A DNA stretch of 33,755 nucleotides from Lachnospiraceae bacterium (GCA_024697225.1 JAILGA010000126.1:1-33755), one strand, 5' to 3'. Shown: positions 18,380 through 27,026, numbered from the stretch's first letter. The notes: a model not told the origin generated them from the sequence alone. A program made the numbers and translations.

Positions 18380-19990
18380 TCACTTTGCGGAAAGCATACC
18401 AAGAAGCTCCTTCATACGGGATGCCTTTAGCTGCATACTCACGGGATTGGCTATCACCCTTGCGGAGAGGGGCATGATCTCCTCGAGGACTTCAAGCCCG
18501 TTCTCTCTAAGCGTCGACCCGGTCTCCACAATATCGACTATGACGTCCGCCAGACCCACGATGGGGCCCAGTTCAACGGACCCGTTGAGCTTTATAAGTG
18601 TCGCGGTCTGTCTTCTCTCGTTGTAAAAGTAATCCTTTGCGATATTCGGATACTTGGTAGCGACGCGTATCATTCCCCTGTGCTTCAAAAACTCTGCGGC
18701 TTCGGGGCGTCCGCAGACACACATCCTGCACTTGCCGAAGCCCAGATCGAGCACCTCGCAGACTCTTCTGTTCTCCTCGATTATTGTGTCGGCGCCTACA
18801 ATTCCGAGATCCGCCGCTTTGTATTCAACATAGGTGGGAACATCCGGACCTTTTGCCAAAAAGAAGGCAAGTTTCGTCTTCTCATCCCTAAAGATCAGCT
18901 TCCTTGTGTCCTTATCCTCCATCTCGGGGCAGGATACACCGCAGGCCGAAAGAAGCTCCATTGTCTTCTTTGCAAGCCTGCCCTTTCCGAGGGCGATAGT
19001 CAGATAATCGTCCTTCTCCGCTGTAATCGCTGAGGCAAGATCATCTGTAAGTGCCATGAATCCTACAGCGGGTGCCGCTTTACCGAAGCGCTCCAGAAGA
19101 TCGTCGTATCTACCGCCTCTTGCAACCGGCTCACCTATGCCATCCGCATAGGCCCTGAACACCATACCTGTGTAATAGCGGTATCTGTTTAAAAGTCCCA
19201 CATCAAATGTCACCTGTCCGAGGACACCCCTCTTCTCAAGTTCATCGGACAGCGCCTTCAGTCTGGTTATGGCATTCCTGGATTTCTCATTGACGCAATT
19301 CTTATACAGCGCATCAAGATCCGAGCTGTCGCACAGATAATCGGCAAGCGCCGCTATTCTGTCCGCGGCATTTCCCTTCACACCATGTTTTTCCAGTGAC
19401 CTGACACATGCCTTCTTATTCCTGTCGCATATCGCGTCTAAAAGCTCGCTCTCCGCAGCATAGGAAAGTCCGATTTCTTCGCATATACCAAAGAAATAAT
19501 CCACATGTCCGACGCAGATCCTGACATCCTTAAGGCCGGCTGTTTTCAAGGATTCTGCGGCAAGAGCGATCACCTCGGCATCTGCCTGAACGGAGGCATC
19601 ATTATACAGTTCGGCACCGATCTGTGTCTCCTCCCTGAGTTTTCCGGAAAGGCTCCTTTTATTGTTGAACACATTCCCTCTATATCGAAGCCTCACTGCA
19701 TCGGCGCCGTCAAGAAAATGCGTCACTGCCATCCTCGCTATTCCCGGCGTGAAATCCGGCCTGAGAACCAGAGTCTCTCCGTCCCTGTCATTGTATCTGA
19801 ACAACTCCGTATTGCCTGCCTCATCACCGGCAAAAACATCCAGATACTCCAGCGCAGGCGTCCTTATCTGCCTGTAGCCGTATTCCTCCATCACGTTCTC
19901 GATCCGTTCCTCGGCCTCTGACTGCAGTCTCAGAGTTTCACCGAACAGATCCCTCACCCCTTCGGGCGTATGTGCCGCAAGTTCTCTCAT
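18380..19990 (-). CDS. Fused HisZ-HisG: ATP phosphoribosyltransferase regulatory and catalytic subunits in one chain
   Basis: The first ~325 residues are HisZ, a HisRS-like domain that activates HisG: TPEGVRDLFG, LRPDFTPGIARM, FDVGLLNRYRYYTGMVF and GGRYDDLL. The last ~208 residues are a short-form HisG: LTIALGKGRLAKKTMELL, DLGIVGADTI and the PRPP loop DIVETGSTLREN (about 486-497). HisG condenses ATP with PRPP, the first step of histidine synthesis. Normally the short HisG and HisZ are separate and form a hetero-octamer; here the frame is continuous with no stop between them. The ATG at 19990 has AGAGG seven bases upstream; the ATG six bases earlier touches the Shine-Dalgarno and is rejected. 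It lies two bases after recU. No other his gene is in the window. Confidence 0.93.
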   Translation of the reverse strand: MRELAAHTPEGVRDLFGETLRLQSEAEERIENVMEEYGYRQIRTPALEYLDVFAGDEAGNTELFRYNDRDGETLVLRPDFTPGIARMAVTHFLDGADAVRLRYRGNVFNNKRSLSGKLREETQIGAELYNDASVQADAEVIALAAESLKTAGLKDVRICVGHVDYFFGICEEIGLSYAAESELLDAICDRNKKACVRSLEKHGVKGNAADRIAALADYLCDSSDLDALYKNCVNEKSRNAITRLKALSDELEKRGVLGQVTFDVGLLNRYRYYTGMVFRAYADGIGEPVARGGRYDDLLERFGKAAPAVGFMALTDDLASAITAEKDDYLTIALGKGRLAKKTMELLSACGVSCPEMEDKDTRKLIFRDEKTKLAFFLAKGPDVPTYVEYKAADLGIVGADTIIEENRRVCEVLDLGFGKCRMCVCGRPEAAEFLKHRGMIRVATKYPNIAKDYFYNERRQTATLIKLNGSVELGPIVGLADVIVDIVETGSTLRENGLEVLEEIMPLSARVIANPVSMQLKASRMKELLGMLSAK

Positions 19991-19992
19991 GA

Positions 19993-20538
19993 TCATTCCT
20001 CTTCCATACTCTCCAGATATACGTTCATCGTTTTCAGATAGGGTATCAGTATCGTCCTGTCCTCATCCGTCCCTATGAAATACCGCTCATCAAGCTCTTC
20101 TATCCTGAAGCTTTTTCTGCCGCCCTGCTCGCCCCTGTTCCAGAATACAAGCATATCCTTCAGGGGCATATAGTAGAAAACATCCTTTCCCGAATAATAT
20201 ATCAGAAAGAAGGCTATCCCGCCCTGCTCCTCGAAGTTTTCCATAAAGGTGATCTGATGCGGATGCACATTTGCCAGGGCAAAAGTCTCCGAAGCGCATT
20301 CCTTGGCATCAAAGCACACAGGCAGCCCCTGTACGGCACCAATATAGTCCACGGTACTCTTCTGATCAAAGTACGCCAGCGTAATATGTCTTGATGCCTT
20401 GTCTATCTCGATCGGAGTTATCGGAGTGGGTATCTTCTGGATCAGAGCAAGTCCCAACTCCAGATAACGCTCGTTGGTTCTGTTTACCATTTCCTCAAGG
20501 GTTGATCCCCTGAGTCCGCGTGTTTTCCAGGTGCTCAT
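19993..20538 (-). CDS. recU: RecU Holliday junction resolvase
   Basis: RecU cleaves Holliday junctions in Firmicutes and acts with RuvAB in recombination and chromosome segregation. The 181 residues contain the family blocks RGSTLEEMVNRTNERYLELG, ALIQKIPTPI, QKSTVDYIGAVQGLPVCFDAKE (metal-binding D64, D77 and E80 region) and HPHQITFMENFEEQGGIAFFLI. The gene overlaps the upstream pseudouridine synthase by an ATGA and is followed after two bases by hisZG. In Bacillus recU is beside ponA; no penicillin-binding protein gene is here. Slightly shorter than B. subtilis RecU, mostly at the N-terminus. Confidence 0.95.
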   Translation of the reverse strand: MSTWKTRGLRGSTLEEMVNRTNERYLELGLALIQKIPTPITPIEIDKASRHITLAYFDQKSTVDYIGAVQGLPVCFDAKECASETFALANVHPHQITFMENFEEQGGIAFFLIYYSGKDVFYYMPLKDMLVFWNRGEQGGRKSFRIEELDERYFIGTDEDRTILIPYLKTMNVYLESMEEE

Positions 20539-21485
20539 AAGCTGTACCTGCTCTCAAACGGCGGTCTTACAGTTATCCTTTTTCCCGACAGTCCCGCCAG
20601 ATCGCCCTCAGTCTCCGGAAAAACAAGTTCATAACAGCATAAGAGCTGGTGTTTCGCCTCATCGGAGGAAACTATCCTGCCTCCGTATTTTCTGTCACCC
20701 ACGATCGGGTGCGAAATATGCGCCATATGAACCCTCAGCTGATGCGATCTGCCGGTCACAGGCTTCAGCCTGACAAGCGTCACATCCGCATCCGGCAGAT
20801 AACGGATGGGAGTAACAACAGTAACAGCGGGATCGCCGTTTCTGTCCACGATCACGGTATTTGTGTCAGCGTCCTTTGACAGCGGGGCATCGACTACTGT
20901 CTCATCAACTATCCTTCCGTGCACAGGTGCCATGTAATATTTCTCGAGCGTCCGTCCGCGGAAGAGAGCCGATACGGCATCAGCGCCCGCGCGTGTCTTT
21001 GCACAGACCACAAGCCCCGAGGTATTCCGGTCAAGCCTGTGGCACGCAGACGGCGCAAAAAGAACCGTATCACCCGCAGTTAACTCACCTCTGGAAATAA
21101 GCAGCGACACGACCCTCGCATTCAGACAATCGTCGTTTTTCTTTGCGGCCTGCGTGAGTAATCCGGCGGGTTTGTCAACGATCATAACAGCCTCATCTTC
21201 ATAGGCTATATTCAGGGTAACCATTTCCCGGCTGCAGTGCGCAGGCTCCTTTGCCGCGAGCCTGGGATCCATAAAGCGCTCAAAGGTCTCATCGGAAAAG
21301 AAGCACTGTATCCTGTCGCCCTTTGCAAGCCTCTCGTTTCCTTTCGCGCTTTTCCCGTTCAAGGTTATGTTCTTTTTTCTGAGCTGTTTGTACAGAAGGC
21401 TTTCGGGTGCACCTGAAAGGTAATGCGTAAGAAAAGAATCAAGTCTTTTCCCTTCCCCGCTGTCCTCTATCCCGATCTCTCTCAC
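20535..21485 (-). CDS. RluA-family RNA pseudouridine synthase with S4 domain
   Basis: The 316 residues have an N-terminal S4 RNA-binding domain (about 14-60) and a RluA-type catalytic domain with the Asp motif HRLDRNTSGLVV (D152 nucleophile) and GRSHQLRVHMAHISHPIVGD. It converts specific uridines in rRNA or tRNA to pseudouridine; the target site (RluC, RluD or another type) cannot be told from the sequence. The start is GTG at 21485, supported by GAGG six bases upstream that overlaps the end of the previous gene. Its stop overlaps recU by ATGA. Confidence 0.93.
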   Translation of the reverse strand: MREIGIEDSGEGKRLDSFLTHYLSGAPESLLYKQLRKKNITLNGKSAKGNERLAKGDRIQCFFSDETFERFMDPRLAAKEPAHCSREMVTLNIAYEDEAVMIVDKPAGLLTQAAKKNDDCLNARVVSLLISRGELTAGDTVLFAPSACHRLDRNTSGLVVCAKTRAGADAVSALFRGRTLEKYYMAPVHGRIVDETVVDAPLSKDADTNTVIVDRNGDPAVTVVTPIRYLPDADVTLVRLKPVTGRSHQLRVHMAHISHPIVGDRKYGGRIVSSDEAKHQLLCCYELVFPETEGDLAGLSGKRITVRPPFESRYSL

Positions 21486-21493
21486 GATGTGCC

Positions 21494-22093
21494 TCAGAGT
21501 GAAATGGATCTGATTATGCCGAAGGGCGTCTGAGTCGTCCCGGGCTGCCAGGCATCCTCGATTGCTCTCGGATCTATCTTCAGAGTGGCTCGAAGCTTCT
21601 CAAGCTGATCAAGTCTTGAAACAAAGGCATCCAGCTCCCCCGGTGCATAAACCTTTACCACGTGTCCTCCATATCCCTGTGCCTCGAGATACTGCTTTAT
21701 ATGCGCGGCGCAGGCCGCCACATCCGCGTTCTTATCCTCGGTGTAAAATATCGCATTTTTTTCGAGGACACAGGCTGCCCCGATATTCCAGTTCTTGTCA
21801 TAACTCGTCATTATGAGTTCATACAGCACAAGAAGCGAGCCCTCATGGGCCTTTATCTTTTCATAGGCCTCTTTGCCAAGCGGCATCGCCTTTAAGAACA
21901 GTATCATATTGACAGCCGAAAGTCCCGTGGGTATTGCGCCGAGAGCCGCTATTACGGAAAGCAGATTCTTCGTATTACCTACTATTATGAGGCCGGTAAG
22001 GAAGATCGCCAATGAAAATCCCGCAATGACCGCTGTCCTTATGACAGACGATCTTCTGCGGGATCTGATATAGCCGTAGTCACCTTTATACAC
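21494..22093 (-). CDS. Membrane protein of unknown function, two N-terminal helices
   Basis: I do not recognise a family. The 199 residues begin with a basic segment (RSRRRSS), then two hydrophobic helices at about 18-38 and 43-67, and a soluble C-terminal domain of about 130 residues with regular alpha/beta character, probably on the cytoplasmic side. Its C-terminal part has a helix DAFVSRLDQLEKLRATLKI. It sits 13 bases after the coiled-coil gene and 8 bases before the pseudouridine synthase, so it is part of the rsmD-coaD-recU transcript. A membrane partner for the coiled-coil protein is possible but unproven. Confidence 0.75.
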   Translation of the reverse strand: MYKGDYGYIRSRRRSSVIRTAVIAGFSLAIFLTGLIIVGNTKNLLSVIAALGAIPTGLSAVNMILFLKAMPLGKEAYEKIKAHEGSLLVLYELIMTSYDKNWNIGAACVLEKNAIFYTEDKNADVAACAAHIKQYLEAQGYGGHVVKVYAPGELDAFVSRLDQLEKLRATLKIDPRAIEDAWQPGTTQTPFGIIRSISL

Positions 22094-22106
22094 TGTTCAC
22101 CGCCCG

Positions 22107-22757
22107 TTATTCATCAGCCGCCGCGGCGGCATCTGTCTGTGGCGCCTCCTGCGCCGCAGCCGTCTCCGTTTGTGCGGGAGCCGCCTGTATTGTCTCGGAC
22201 AGTGAAGGCTTGAGATCCTCCCTGTTGCTCTTTACGGTCTCCTGATATCTCACAAGTTCTCTCATGAAGCTCTCATAACTCTTTTCGGTAGTGCCTATGG
22301 TTCTCGTCACAACCTGCTCGAATTCCCTTAAAAGCCTGTCCGTATACTGAACTGCGGACTGCTTCATCATATTAGCCTGTCTCGTGGCATCGTCCACTAT
22401 GCCCTGGGCTCTCTTGGCCGCATCTTCTATAACGACCTGCGCCTGATTGTACGCCTGTTTCATGATCTCGTGTTCGCTCACGAGTTCGCTTGACTGCTCG
22501 GCGGTCTCTTCGAGCAGGCTCTTCGCCTTGTTTCTGGCATCATTAAGGATGGCTTCCTTGTTGACGATGATCTTCTGATAGCGCCTCACCTCCTCGGGAA
22601 CCTTCATGCGCAGTTCCCTTAAGAGTTCGTCTATCTCCTCTTTGTTGACGATGATCTTGGTATTGGAGAGCGGCTGGTATTTGCAGTTGTCGATATATAC
22701 CTCCAGCTCGCCGATTATCTCCTCGATTGCGCTTGTTGACGAATTTTCAGAAGCCAT
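22107..22757 (-). CDS. Coiled-coil protein, DivIVA/SepIVA-like in character
   Basis: The 216-residue protein is almost wholly charged helix. The segment KIIVNKE occurs twice (34-40 and 62-68), each at the head of a helix, followed by a long coiled coil (about 60-180) with the alanine-rich pattern IEDAAKRAQGIVDDATRQAN seen in DivIVA-related and V-ATPase subunit H/E-like proteins. The last 30 residues are an Ala/Gln/Glu/Pro tail. No membrane segment is seen. It follows coaD by 26 bases with AAGGAGG before the ATG. A DivIVA-like protein in the wider coaD neighbourhood is known in actinobacteria (SepIVA), so a role in division or envelope growth is a reasonable guess, not a firm assignment. Confidence 0.8.
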   Translation of the reverse strand: MASENSSTSAIEEIIGELEVYIDNCKYQPLSNTKIIVNKEEIDELLRELRMKVPEEVRRYQKIIVNKEAILNDARNKAKSLLEETAEQSSELVSEHEIMKQAYNQAQVVIEDAAKRAQGIVDDATRQANMMKQSAVQYTDRLLREFEQVVTRTIGTTEKSYESFMRELVRYQETVKSNREDLKPSLSETIQAAPAQTETAAAQEAPQTDAAAAADE

Positions 22758-22783
22758 TCCCCATTCCTCCTTATAAATGACTG

Positions 22784-23275
22784 CTAAACGGATGTTGATC
22801 TGAATTTCTCATACAAAAGAGGTACCACAAATGAAGGTACACACTCGGAAATATCTCCGCCGTAACTGGCCACCTCTCTGACCGTTGAACTGCTCAGATA
22901 AGAATACTTCAGGTCGGTAGTCAGAAAAAGCGTGTCAAGCTCGCCCTTGGATAACAGTCTGTTCGTCTGCGCTATCTGAAGTTCATATTCAAAATCGGTG
23001 ATAGCGCGAAGTCCCCTGATCGCTATGTGTATTCCATTCTCCCTGCAATAGTCTATCAGAAGGCCATGATATGAGTCCACGATCACATTGTCAAGATGAG
23101 CGGTGGCCTCCCGCAATATATTAACACGCTCCTCCGTAAAAAACAACGGAGTCTTGGCCTGGTTTATCATCACCGTGACATTGAGCACATCAAACATCTT
23201 TGCGGCTCTCTCTATGATGTCTAAATGGCCAAAGGTCACAGGATCAAAGCTGCCGGGATATACTGCTGTCTTCAT
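22784..23275 (-). CDS. coaD: Phosphopantetheine adenylyltransferase
   Basis: CoaD adenylates 4'-phosphopantetheine to dephospho-CoA, the fourth step of coenzyme A synthesis. The 163-residue protein has the nucleotidyltransferase signature YPGSFDPVTFGHLDII with the T/HxGH motif, IRGLRAITDFEYE for substrate binding, and KYSYLSSSTVREVA near the C-terminus. Length is standard. It overlaps rsmD by ATGA, the classic rsmD-coaD pair of Gram-positive bacteria. Confidence 0.97.
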   Translation of the reverse strand: MKTAVYPGSFDPVTFGHLDIIERAAKMFDVLNVTVMINQAKTPLFFTEERVNILREATAHLDNVIVDSYHGLLIDYCRENGIHIAIRGLRAITDFEYELQIAQTNRLLSKGELDTLFLTTDLKYSYLSSSTVREVASYGGDISECVPSFVVPLLYEKFRSTSV

Positions 23276-23835
23276 ATATGCTCTTTATCCTTTCTTACAA
23301 GAAAGAGATGCCTGTTTGACTTGTAATTCTTTTCCCTTACTATCTGAAAATCTGTCTCTCCTTCGATGTCTATATCCAGCTTAAGCGGACATTCGACTAT
23401 CACCATGGTGTCATCGGTTATATAATTCATTGTGCCAAGCTGCACCAGGGTCCTCAGATACTGATCGTCACCGTAAGGCGGATCTATATAGACTATGTCT
23501 ACCGCCTTCTCCCGTATGTTCCTTAACGCAAGAACAACATCCTGTCTAAGGATCACTCCCCTGTCAGCCAGATGGGTATGATTCAGATTCTCAGCGATGC
23601 AGGCAGCAGGGATAGCTCCGTTCTCAACAAAATATGCCCTCGCGGCACCTCTTGAGAGCGCCTCAATCCCGATGCCGCCGCTTCCGGAAAAGAGATCCAC
23701 AAAGACACTGCCCGGCACCTCATTCTGAATGATATTGAACAGAGTCTCCTTGATGCGGTCCTGAGTAGGTCTCGTGTCCTCTCCCTTCGGAGTCTTCAAT
23801 GTCATGCGCCTTACGTCTCCCGCGATCACTCTCAT
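23272..23835 (-). CDS. rsmD: 16S rRNA (guanine(966)-N(2))-methyltransferase
   Basis: RsmD methylates G966 of 16S rRNA. The 187 residues start MRVIAGDVRRMTLKTPKG and show TRPTQDRIKETLFNI, the S-adenosylmethionine motif VDLFSGSGGIGIEALSRGA and the catalytic DPPY (118-121). It overlaps the topoisomerase gene upstream (ATGA) and coaD downstream (ATGA), so the three are translationally coupled. Confidence 0.96.
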   Translation of the reverse strand: MRVIAGDVRRMTLKTPKGEDTRPTQDRIKETLFNIIQNEVPGSVFVDLFSGSGGIGIEALSRGAARAYFVENGAIPAACIAENLNHTHLADRGVILRQDVVLALRNIREKAVDIVYIDPPYGDDQYLRTLVQLGTMNYITDDTMVIVECPLKLDIDIEGETDFQIVREKNYKSNRHLFLVRKDKEHI

Positions 23836-26072
23836 TTTTTGATCACCCTGGAGCCCTTTCCGTCGCGCCCGGCTATCCTGAGCGTCGCCAGCTCCACCGG
23901 TGTTCCGTCAACATCGGCGAGCTTCATGCCGTCTTCTGCAAGATAATATACATTTCTCACAAAATCGTCCCTTCCAAGCTTCATACCGCGGACGCCGACA
24001 GCATTCTTTTTCTTCTCCGGTATCTCACTTACGGGGAATCTCAGGAAGTATCCGTTTTCAGTCTCCAGTATCATAGTTGCCTGATCCCTGATAACGGTCA
24101 CATCTACCACTTCATCCCCGTCTGAGAGTTTGGTTGCGGCCACGGTGCGCTTGCTCACGTCAAACTCGCCGCCGTCTACTACTTTGCAGTTTGCAAGCTT
24201 TGTGACAAACATCAGTCTGTGAAGATTTAAATCTGACTGGCTTGCGGCAAGAATGATCCTCTCAGCAGCGGAGTCGTAATTGCTCACATTATCGACAGGT
24301 ATACCCTTGTCTCTGAGCTTACCGGCAGGCAGATCCATGGCCCGCACTGTGTAAAGCTGTCCCTTATCCGTGAACAGAGCGATCTTTCCGGTGTTCTTCA
24401 TAACAAAGCTGAACCGGAAATCGCTCTCCAGCGCTTCTTTGTTCTTTTCGAGCGATGATGCGTCTATCGTCTTGGCGTATCCGAACCGGTCCATAACAAA
24501 GCCGATATCCGTCTCCTCAACCGCTTTAGCTACATAGACAGCCTCTGCTATATTGTCTATCTCTGTCTTTCTGGCTGTGCCGTACGCCTTTCTGACATCC
24601 ATCAGATCCTGCTGTATGACAAGGGACATGGAATTCCTGTCCGTGAGTATGTCCTCGTAGCGGTAGATATTGGCCACCGTGGTCTCATGATCCTTCAGAA
24701 GGGCTTCCATTTCAAGCCCTATCAGGCGATACAGCCTCATTTCGAGAATTGCATCAGCCTGTTTTTCGGTGAACAGAAGCTGAGTCGCCATCGCAGCGCT
24801 CTCCCTGGTCTTGAAGCGTATTCCGTCGGTCACGCCGTTTACCAGGCAGTTTTTTGCCATAGCGCGGTCCTTGCTGCCCCGGAGTATCTCAATGACAAGA
24901 TCTATCACATTACAGGCCTTTATAAGGCCCTCCTGGATCTCCTTCTTTTCCTTCTCCTTTTCAAGCAGCGTATTGTATTTCCTTGTGTTGGTCTCGAACT
25001 GGAAGTCTATGCTTTCCTGAAGGATCTGCTTAAGCCCCATGGTCTCGGGTCTTCCCTTGCAGATCGCAAGCATGTTCACTCCGTAGGTGTCCTCAAGTCT
25101 GGTCTTCTTGTACAGAAGATTCTTGAAGTTTTCTACATCGGTATCCTTCTTCAGCTCGATTACTATTCTTATGCCCTCTTTTGAGGACTGATTGGAAATA
25201 TCGATTATATCTCCGGTAAGCTTGTTTTCGGAGAGCGCGGCGACATCCTCGAGGAATTTTCCGATGCCTGCTCCTATCATGGTATAGGGAATCTCCGTGA
25301 CAACAAGCTTAATGTGCCCGTTCTTTTCTGTCTCGGTTACAACCTTGCCGCGGATCTTGACCCTTCCGCTTCCCGTCTCATAGATCACCGGCAGGTCGTC
25401 GGCATTGGTCACAATACCGCCGGTAGGAAAATCCGGTCCCTTGACATATTTCATGAGCTGCTCTGTTGTGAGCATCGGATTCTTCATCAGAGCGATCTCG
25501 GCGTCAATTATCTCGCCGAGATTGTGAGGCGGAGTATTTGTCGCCATACCGACGGCAATACCCTCGGAACCGTTTACCAGAAAATGAGGGATCTTTACCG
25601 GAAGAACAGCAGGTTCTCTCTCTGTCTCGTCAAAATTGGGAATGAAATCCACTACATCCTTGTCGAGATCCGCAAGGAAGTTTTCCTGCGCCAGTCTGGA
25701 AAGCCTGGCTTCGGTGTAGCGCATGGCAGCAGCGCCGTCGCCTTCGATGTTCCCGAAGTTTCCGTGACCGTCCACAAGAGGGACCATGCGCTTGAAATCC
25801 TGAGCCATGACAACGAGACAGTCATAAATCGAACTGTCTCCGTGGGGATGGTATTTACCCATCGTATCGCCCACGATCCTGGCACTCTTTCTGTAGGGTC
25901 TGTCATACCTGAGCCCCAGCTCCCACATGTCGTAAAGCGTGCGTCTCTGCACAGGTTTAAGTCCGTCGCGCACATCCGGGAGCGCCCTGGCCACTATGAC
26001 ACTCATCGCATAATCGATGAAGTTTTTCTGCATTACCTCGGAATACTCGGTCTTGATTATCCTGTCATCCAT
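23832..26072 (-). CDS. Type IIA DNA topoisomerase subunit A (ParC/GyrA family)
   Basis: The 746-residue protein cuts and rejoins DNA as the A subunit of gyrase or topoisomerase IV. The catalytic tyrosine is Y119 in AAAMRYTEARL. The quinolone-determining region reads GKYHPHGDSSIYD with S80 and D84, the residues of a drug-sensitive enzyme. The C-terminal wheel keeps blade motifs such as VGVRGMKL, but I see no canonical GyrA box (QRRGGKG type); the matching place reads GKLRDKGIPVDN. Short length and missing box favour topoisomerase IV or a GyrA-like paralogue over true gyrase. No B-subunit gene is adjacent. ATG at 26072 has a weak ribosome binding site. Confidence 0.93.
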   Translation of the reverse strand: MDDRIIKTEYSEVMQKNFIDYAMSVIVARALPDVRDGLKPVQRRTLYDMWELGLRYDRPYRKSARIVGDTMGKYHPHGDSSIYDCLVVMAQDFKRMVPLVDGHGNFGNIEGDGAAAMRYTEARLSRLAQENFLADLDKDVVDFIPNFDETEREPAVLPVKIPHFLVNGSEGIAVGMATNTPPHNLGEIIDAEIALMKNPMLTTEQLMKYVKGPDFPTGGIVTNADDLPVIYETGSGRVKIRGKVVTETEKNGHIKLVVTEIPYTMIGAGIGKFLEDVAALSENKLTGDIIDISNQSSKEGIRIVIELKKDTDVENFKNLLYKKTRLEDTYGVNMLAICKGRPETMGLKQILQESIDFQFETNTRKYNTLLEKEKEKKEIQEGLIKACNVIDLVIEILRGSKDRAMAKNCLVNGVTDGIRFKTRESAAMATQLLFTEKQADAILEMRLYRLIGLEMEALLKDHETTVANIYRYEDILTDRNSMSLVIQQDLMDVRKAYGTARKTEIDNIAEAVYVAKAVEETDIGFVMDRFGYAKTIDASSLEKNKEALESDFRFSFVMKNTGKIALFTDKGQLYTVRAMDLPAGKLRDKGIPVDNVSNYDSAAERIILAASQSDLNLHRLMFVTKLANCKVVDGGEFDVSKRTVAATKLSDGDEVVDVTVIRDQATMILETENGYFLRFPVSEIPEKKKNAVGVRGMKLGRDDFVRNVYYLAEDGMKLADVDGTPVELATLRIAGRDGKGSRVIKK

Positions 26073-26101
26073 GCCCTGTCAGTTTTGCCCTTTCATGGAA
26101 A

Positions 26102-26130
26102 GACGGCATGCTCTGGCTCTGCATGCCGTC
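26102..26130 (-). terminator. Hairpin terminator after the flagellin gene
   Basis: A perfect 10-bp inverted repeat (26102-26111 and 26121-26130) with a 9-base loop lies between the flagellin stop and the topoisomerase start. On the minus strand it is followed by only a short T run (TTTCC), so termination may be partial. A second small hairpin, CTTTC-CAT-GAAAG, follows it. Confidence 0.65.
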
Positions 26131-26157
26131 CACTAAGTTGCAGTCTTTCAAAAATAC

Positions 26158-26958
26158 TTATGCGAACAGAGCTGCGTTCTTAGCCTGTTCGTCTTCCTCC
26201 TGACGCTTCTGCATCATGAGCTGTGCCGCGGTGAGCGTCTTATTCTTGTTTACATTGATCATCTCTTCGGCAATGTCCGCATCCTCAAGTACAGACTGTG
26301 AAGAAGTGAGATTCTCAGCGGAGATCGCATTGTAATTCATCGTATAATCAATGCCGTTGGTCTGCGCACCGGAGATGCTGCGGGCGCTCGAAACCTTCTC
26401 CATCGCCTTGTCGATCGAATCGAGGTCAAAGTTGTCAAGTGCCGTCACATTCTGGTTGATGCCCAGAGCCGCGGAGTCAATATTTGCCGTATTGACATCC
26501 ATTGTAGCCGGATCACCGTTCGTCACGAGCGTCACACTGCCGTCCTCGGTCAGAAGCGATTTCTCATTGTACTGAGCCTGTCTGCTGGCATCATTTATGC
26601 CTTCCTTGAGCTGGTCTGTCTCAGCCTGAATCGCCTGTTTGTCCTCGTCCGACATCAATCCGCTGTTGGCACGGATCGAGAGCTCACGCATCCTCTGCAG
26701 ATAATCATGGATGCCGTCCATTCCGCCGTCGGCAATATAAAGCGCTGACTTTCCGGCCTGCAGATTCTGTCTTCCTACCTCAAAGCCCTTCGCTGTATTG
26801 GCGAGCTTTTTGGCTATGGCCATCTCGGCGGCACCATCCGAAGCCTGATTCAGCTTCTTGCCGCTCGAAGCATTCCTCATGTGTTTTGTCTGATCACGCT
26901 GTGTCTGATACTGATTATAATTATATCTGTTAGCGCCTACTCCGCCGATCCCGCTCAT
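26158..26958 (-). CDS. Short divergent flagellin-family protein
   Basis: The 266 residues contain the N-terminal flagellin block RNASSGKKLNQASDGAAEMA with GRQNLQAGKSALYIADGGM and LQRMRELSIRANSG, and the C-terminal block DKAMEKVSSARSISGAQTNG with SAENLTSSQSVLEDADIAEEM. The variable middle is only about 45 residues. Two ends are unusual: the first 27 residues (MSGIGGVGANRYNYNQYQ...) replace the usual MRINxNxxAL segment, and the C-terminus is charged, ending EEDEQAKNAALFA, instead of the hydrophobic D0 helix. The ATG at 26958 has AAAGGA eight bases upstream; an ATG nine bases earlier lies against that site. It has its own promoter and a hairpin terminator. It may be a minor or specialised filament protein rather than the main flagellin. 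Confidence 0.88.
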   Translation of the reverse strand: MSGIGGVGANRYNYNQYQTQRDQTKHMRNASSGKKLNQASDGAAEMAIAKKLANTAKGFEVGRQNLQAGKSALYIADGGMDGIHDYLQRMRELSIRANSGLMSDEDKQAIQAETDQLKEGINDASRQAQYNEKSLLTEDGSVTLVTNGDPATMDVNTANIDSAALGINQNVTALDNFDLDSIDKAMEKVSSARSISGAQTNGIDYTMNYNAISAENLTSSQSVLEDADIAEEMINVNKNKTLTAAQLMMQKRQEEDEQAKNAALFA

Positions 26959-27026
26959 AAGTCCCATCCTTTCCCGGACTGTAACACCATATGCGGCGCG
27001 TCCGATGAATGATTACAGTTGTTATA

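Noticed and set aside
18380..19990. Possible histidyl-tRNA synthetase, from the class II-like N-terminal half.
   Set aside because: The chain lacks the anticodon-binding domain and continues into a full HisG with its PRPP loop, so HisZ is the right reading.
25314..26183. A 289-codon plus-strand open frame.
   Set aside because: It is opposite the highly conserved topoisomerase catalytic domain and crosses the terminator region; no recognisable protein is encoded.
26956..26967. ATG at 26967 as start of the flagellin.
   Set aside because: It directly touches the Shine-Dalgarno sequence; the ATG nine bases later has a normal eight-base spacing.
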